A model generated the notes under the pieces. That model was not told the origin of the DNA. It did no database searches and was given only the letters and a program-made list of their open reading frames with translations. Below are positions 61,714-64,000 of a stretch of 64,000 nucleotides of DNA, one piece after another (the stretch's first letter is position 1; each line of letters starts with the position of its first letter). Source of the stretch: Clostridia bacterium (GTDB lineage: Bacteria; Bacillota; Clostridia; Oscillospirales; CAG-382); NCBI GenBank assembly GCA_017537345.1, contig JAFYKY010000005.1, positions 248,001 to 312,000 on the forward strand, given 5' to 3'. A program made the position numbers and the translations under genes.

Positions 61714-62571
61714 TTACTTTTTATCGAATTTGGTTCTGCGTTCCCCTGCTTTGCGCATTACCGCCCGCATTTCTTCGCGCTGACCGTTGGCAACGTATTC
61801 CCTGAAACGGGAAAATTCCGCAGAAAACGCGTCCATCTGACGCAAAAGCGCTTCCTTGTTCATTAAGAACAGCTCGCTCCACATTACGTCGTTTATCTTT
61901 GAAATTCGGGTAAGATCCCTGAAGGAGTCGCCCGTATATTTTTCGAGCCCCTCTTTGTCGTTGGTGGTCATAAGAGTTACCGCGATACAGTGGGTGAGCT
62001 GGGAAAGAAAAGCGATCATATCGTCGTGCTCTTCGGGGGACAGCACGGATATACGGGAAAATCCCAGAATTTCGCCTAAATGCTTGCAGGCTTCTATAGC
62101 TTCGGGAGTATTCTTTTCGGTGGGAGTTACGATATAGTTGGCGCCCTTGAATACGCTGTCATCGCTGTATTCAACACCGCTTCTTTCTCTGCCCGCCATA
62201 GGATGGGCGGGGACATACTCAACGTCGGAACGAAGCCTGCCTTGTACATTATTAACGACCAGCGTTTTTACGCCGGTAACGTCGGTAATAAGCGCGCCGC
62301 TTTTAAAAAGATGCTGATACGTTATTATCCACTTAACAAATGCGGCGGGATACAGCGCAAACACGATAAGATCTGCCTGAGCGATAAGCTTTTCATCGGG
62401 CGTAGCGGAGCCTTCCAGTATCATTCCACGCTCCAATGCGTAATCTATGTCCTTTTGTTCGAAAGTTATAGCCCGTACCTTGTAGCCCTGCTTGGATAAA
62501 GCCTGCGCATAGCTTCCGCCCATAAGTCCCAGACCTATAATAAGAATATTCGTATCTTTATTTATCGTCAT
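61714..62571 (-). CDS. tyrA: Prephenate dehydrogenase
   Basis: NAD-dependent oxidation of prephenate to 4-hydroxyphenylpyruvate in tyrosine synthesis. 285 residues: GLGLMGGSYA (13-22) binds NAD, HPMAGRE carries the catalytic His, and LTHCIAVTL belongs to the helical C-terminal domain. No ACT regulatory domain is attached. It overlaps aroA by 14 bases. Confidence 0.92.
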   Translation of the reverse strand: MTINKDTNILIIGLGLMGGSYAQALSKQGYKVRAITFEQKDIDYALERGMILEGSATPDEKLIAQADLIVFALYPAAFVKWIITYQHLFKSGALITDVTGVKTLVVNNVQGRLRSDVEYVPAHPMAGRERSGVEYSDDSVFKGANYIVTPTEKNTPEAIEACKHLGEILGFSRISVLSPEEHDDMIAFLSQLTHCIAVTLMTTNDKEGLEKYTGDSFRDLTRISKINDVMWSELFLMNKEALLRQMDAFSAEFSRFREYVANGQREEMRAVMRKAGERRTKFDKK

Positions 62572-63775
62572 AGTATTTCACCTCTATGCCTAAAGAGCTT
62601 AAGCCTTCAAAAAAGTGAGGAAAGCTTTTGGAAATGGCTTCAGCGCCTTCTATAGTTCCCCCCGTAAGGGTAAGCAATACCGCAAGGGACATAACTATAC
62701 GGTGATCGTTATGACCGTAAAGAGGCTCTTGGGGCTTGCGGAATTCCACGGGATATACGACAACGGAATCTTCGTGAACGGCAACGGAAACGCCAAACTT
62801 TTTAAGTTCTTCCGCCATAGCGGAGGCGCGGTCGCTTTCCTTAAAGCGCAAACGGGAGGTTCCGTTAAACACGCCGCCGTATTTTGCGGACGCCACCGCA
62901 AACAACACGGGACCGAGATCGGGACAATCCCCTATATGAACCGTGGGAATGCCCTGCTGAAGTAAAGCGAAATGCTTTTCGTATATCTTATCTCCCTGCA
63001 AGGAATCCTCGCGAAGACCGAGAATGTTTACGTTGCCTCCGAGCGAATTCAAAGCTGCGTAAAACGAAGCGCCCGAGTAATCCCCCTCCACCGTGGTTTC
63101 TGTGGGAACAAAGCCTTTTCCGCCCTTTACGGATATGGTATGATCATCTGTCCAGCGGGCATCCACACCGAATTCCTTTAACGCCTGAAGTGTAAGCTCA
63201 ATATAAGGACGGCTTACTACCGGAGGTATTATGTTAACAACACTGTCTTTTTCAAGCAAGGACAATGCAAACAAAAGTCCGCTTATGAACTGACTGCTCA
63301 CGCTGCCCGAAATGCGGTATTCCCCTGCCGTAATGGGACCTTTGAGCATAACGCTGTTTCCGTCCTGAGAAAACACAAAGCCTTTTTCGCGGCTTAGCTC
63401 CGCATAAGCATCCAACGGACGCTTGAACAGAGATTCCGCGCCGGTTAAAAGCAGGTTTTTTCCGCACAAAAGACAAACGGGAATAAGAAAACGAAGCGTG
63501 CTTCCGCTTTCTTTGCAATACAGCGCCTGAATGGGAGATGCGTTGCAAACGTCCGTGCCGTAAACCGTAACGGTATCATTATTATATTCAAAACGTGCGC
63601 CCAGTAAGGAAAGACATGACATGGTCGCCGTTACATCATCACATTCGGGAACACCGTGTATAACGCTTTTTCCCTTTGCCAGCGCCGCGCAGATAAGCAT
63701 ACGGTGCGCCATACTTTTTGAATTTGGCGCAGATACAGTACCCGATGGTGTGCCGGGGGTAATTTCAACTCTCAT
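62558..63775 (-). CDS. aroA: 5-enolpyruvylshikimate-3-phosphate synthase
   Basis: Transfers enolpyruvate from PEP to shikimate-3-phosphate. 405 residues, slightly short but complete: PNSKSMAHR (active-site Lys and Ser), [24 protein letters not shown] and GHNDHRI. The stretch GSTLRF replaces the GNAGTAMRP loop of class I enzymes, so this looks like a divergent (class II-like) type often tolerant to the PEP-mimic inhibitor; this is an inference. Overlaps aroQ by 4 bases. Confidence 0.92.
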   Translation of the reverse strand: MRVEITPGTPSGTVSAPNSKSMAHRMLICAALAKGKSVIHGVPECDDVTATMSCLSLLGARFEYNNDTVTVYGTDVCNASPIQALYCKESGSTLRFLIPVCLLCGKNLLLTGAESLFKRPLDAYAELSREKGFVFSQDGNSVMLKGPITAGEYRISGSVSSQFISGLLFALSLLEKDSVVNIIPPVVSRPYIELTLQALKEFGVDARWTDDHTISVKGGKGFVPTETTVEGDYSGASFYAALNSLGGNVNILGLREDSLQGDKIYEKHFALLQQGIPTVHIGDCPDLGPVLFAVASAKYGGVFNGTSRLRFKESDRASAMAEELKKFGVSVAVHEDSVVVYPVEFRKPQEPLYGHNDHRIVMSLAVLLTLTGGTIEGAEAISKSFPHFFEGLSSLGIEVKYYDDK

Positions 63776-64000
63776 TTTTTATAACCTTCCAAAAGAAAAT
63801 CAATCGCTTCCAGATATCCGTCGGTGCCGTGTCCCGAAATGGTTTTTACACAAATATCGCGGATGTAGCTTATTTTACGAAAATCCTCGCGGGAATCAAC
63901 ATCGGAAATATGCACCTCAACCGCAGGAATTTGTACGGAGGACAAAGCATCGCGCAAAGCGATACTGGTATGGGTATAAGCGCCGGGGTTTATAACGATA
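63772..64000 (-). CDS. aroQ: Type II 3-dehydroquinate dehydratase, C-terminal part
   Basis: The open frame runs to the window end. It reads [17 protein letters not shown], then VEVHISD and ending in GYKK. The [10 protein letters not shown] and VEVHISN-like motifs are characteristic of type II dehydroquinases (third shikimate step). About 75 C-terminal residues are present, roughly half of the protein; the N-terminal half with the catalytic Tyr and Arg is beyond the window. HISD has Asp where HISN is usual. Confidence 0.9.
   Translation of the reverse strand, partial: IVINPGAYTHTSIALRDALSSVQIPAVEVHISDVDSREDFRKISYIRDICVKTISGHGTDGYLEAIDFLLEGYKK

Noticed and set aside
1..64000. tRNA genes, CRISPR arrays, transposases, integrases or phage genes
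   Set aside because: I looked on both strands for cloverleaf-like GGTTCGA blocks, regularly spaced repeats and typical mobile-element proteins and found none.

Overview
The window looks like chromosome from an anaerobic, fermentative Gram-positive of the class Clostridia, probably a gut-type Oscillospirales relative. I infer this from gene content, not from a search: release factor 2 beside RNase P RNA, a FakA/FakB/PlsX fatty-acid uptake module, tandem M42 aminopeptidases, dockerin-bearing secreted proteins, DUF4127 and DUF3343 proteins, and a soluble flavin/iron-sulfur (Flx-Hdr) electron-transfer operon. Base composition is moderate. Genes have clear Shine-Dalgarno sites, sigma-A promoters of the TTGACA-17-TATAAT type are easy to read, and rho-independent terminators separate most units. 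I see no tRNA, rRNA, CRISPR array, insertion sequence or prophage. No gene-free stretch exceeds 300 bases; the longest, about 290 bases at 29150-29440, holds the divergent promoters of an SPFH gene and the fumarate operon.

Layout. 1-2.6 kb: ABC-2 exporter operon (minus) leading into a truncated methyltransferase-like gene. 2.7-4.65 kb: small membrane protein, prfB and rnpB (minus). 4.7-6.9 kb: murD and a methyltransferase (plus). 6.86-8.47 kb: a three-gene block (DUF3795, ferredoxin-like fragment, winged-helix protein) flanked by two near-identical 33-base repeats. 8.5-12.8 kb: three tandem M42 aminopeptidases and a methionine gamma-lyase-like enzyme. 12.8-16.7 kb: small membrane proteins, two alpha/beta hydrolases, and a GT2-GtrA fusion. 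16.7-21.3 kb (minus): fakB-fakB-fakA-plsX. 21.4-22.4 kb: a hydrolase with a cysteine nucleophile. 22.4-26.3 kb (minus): an acyl-transfer operon of an AMP-ligase fused to an acyl carrier domain, two PlsC-like acyltransferases, a free acyl carrier protein and an LRAT-like enzyme. 26.4-29.1 kb: a CBM9-like lipoprotein and an SPFH/zinc-ribbon protein.

29.4-41.9 kb is the most striking part: one uninterrupted plus-strand operon of twelve genes. It encodes a malate/lactate dehydrogenase, fumarase, HdrB, HdrC, HdrA, an MvhD/FlxD-like protein, two iron-sulfur proteins (FlxC/FlxB-like), an FAD/NAD(P)H module (FlxA-like), an FrdB-like protein, a fumarate-reductase flavoprotein and an AspT/SucE-family transporter. 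Read together it is a complete oxaloacetate-malate-fumarate-succinate-export route. Fumarate reduction would be wired to a soluble NADH-oxidising, potentially electron-bifurcating Flx-Hdr complex instead of membrane quinones. The flavoprotein gene carries an apparent one-base deletion.

42-45 kb: an SPFH/prohibitin protein, then patatin phospholipase, a small membrane protein and an EEP-fold hydrolase; the two units have look-alike promoters. 45.1-48.6 kb (minus): a two-component system and a secreted protein of unknown function, whose promoters share a 33-base element. 48.7-52.6 kb: anion permease, dapF, small zinc protein, GH27 alpha-galactosidase, lipoprotein. 52.7-60.6 kb: dockerin-containing secreted protein, DUF3343 plus cysteine-desulfurase pair, BaiN-like flavoprotein, RluA-type pseudouridine synthase, DUF4127-dockerin protein, and an AT-rich NERD protein. 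60.7-64 kb (minus): aroQ-aroA-tyrA-DAHP synthase, with aroQ cut by the window end.
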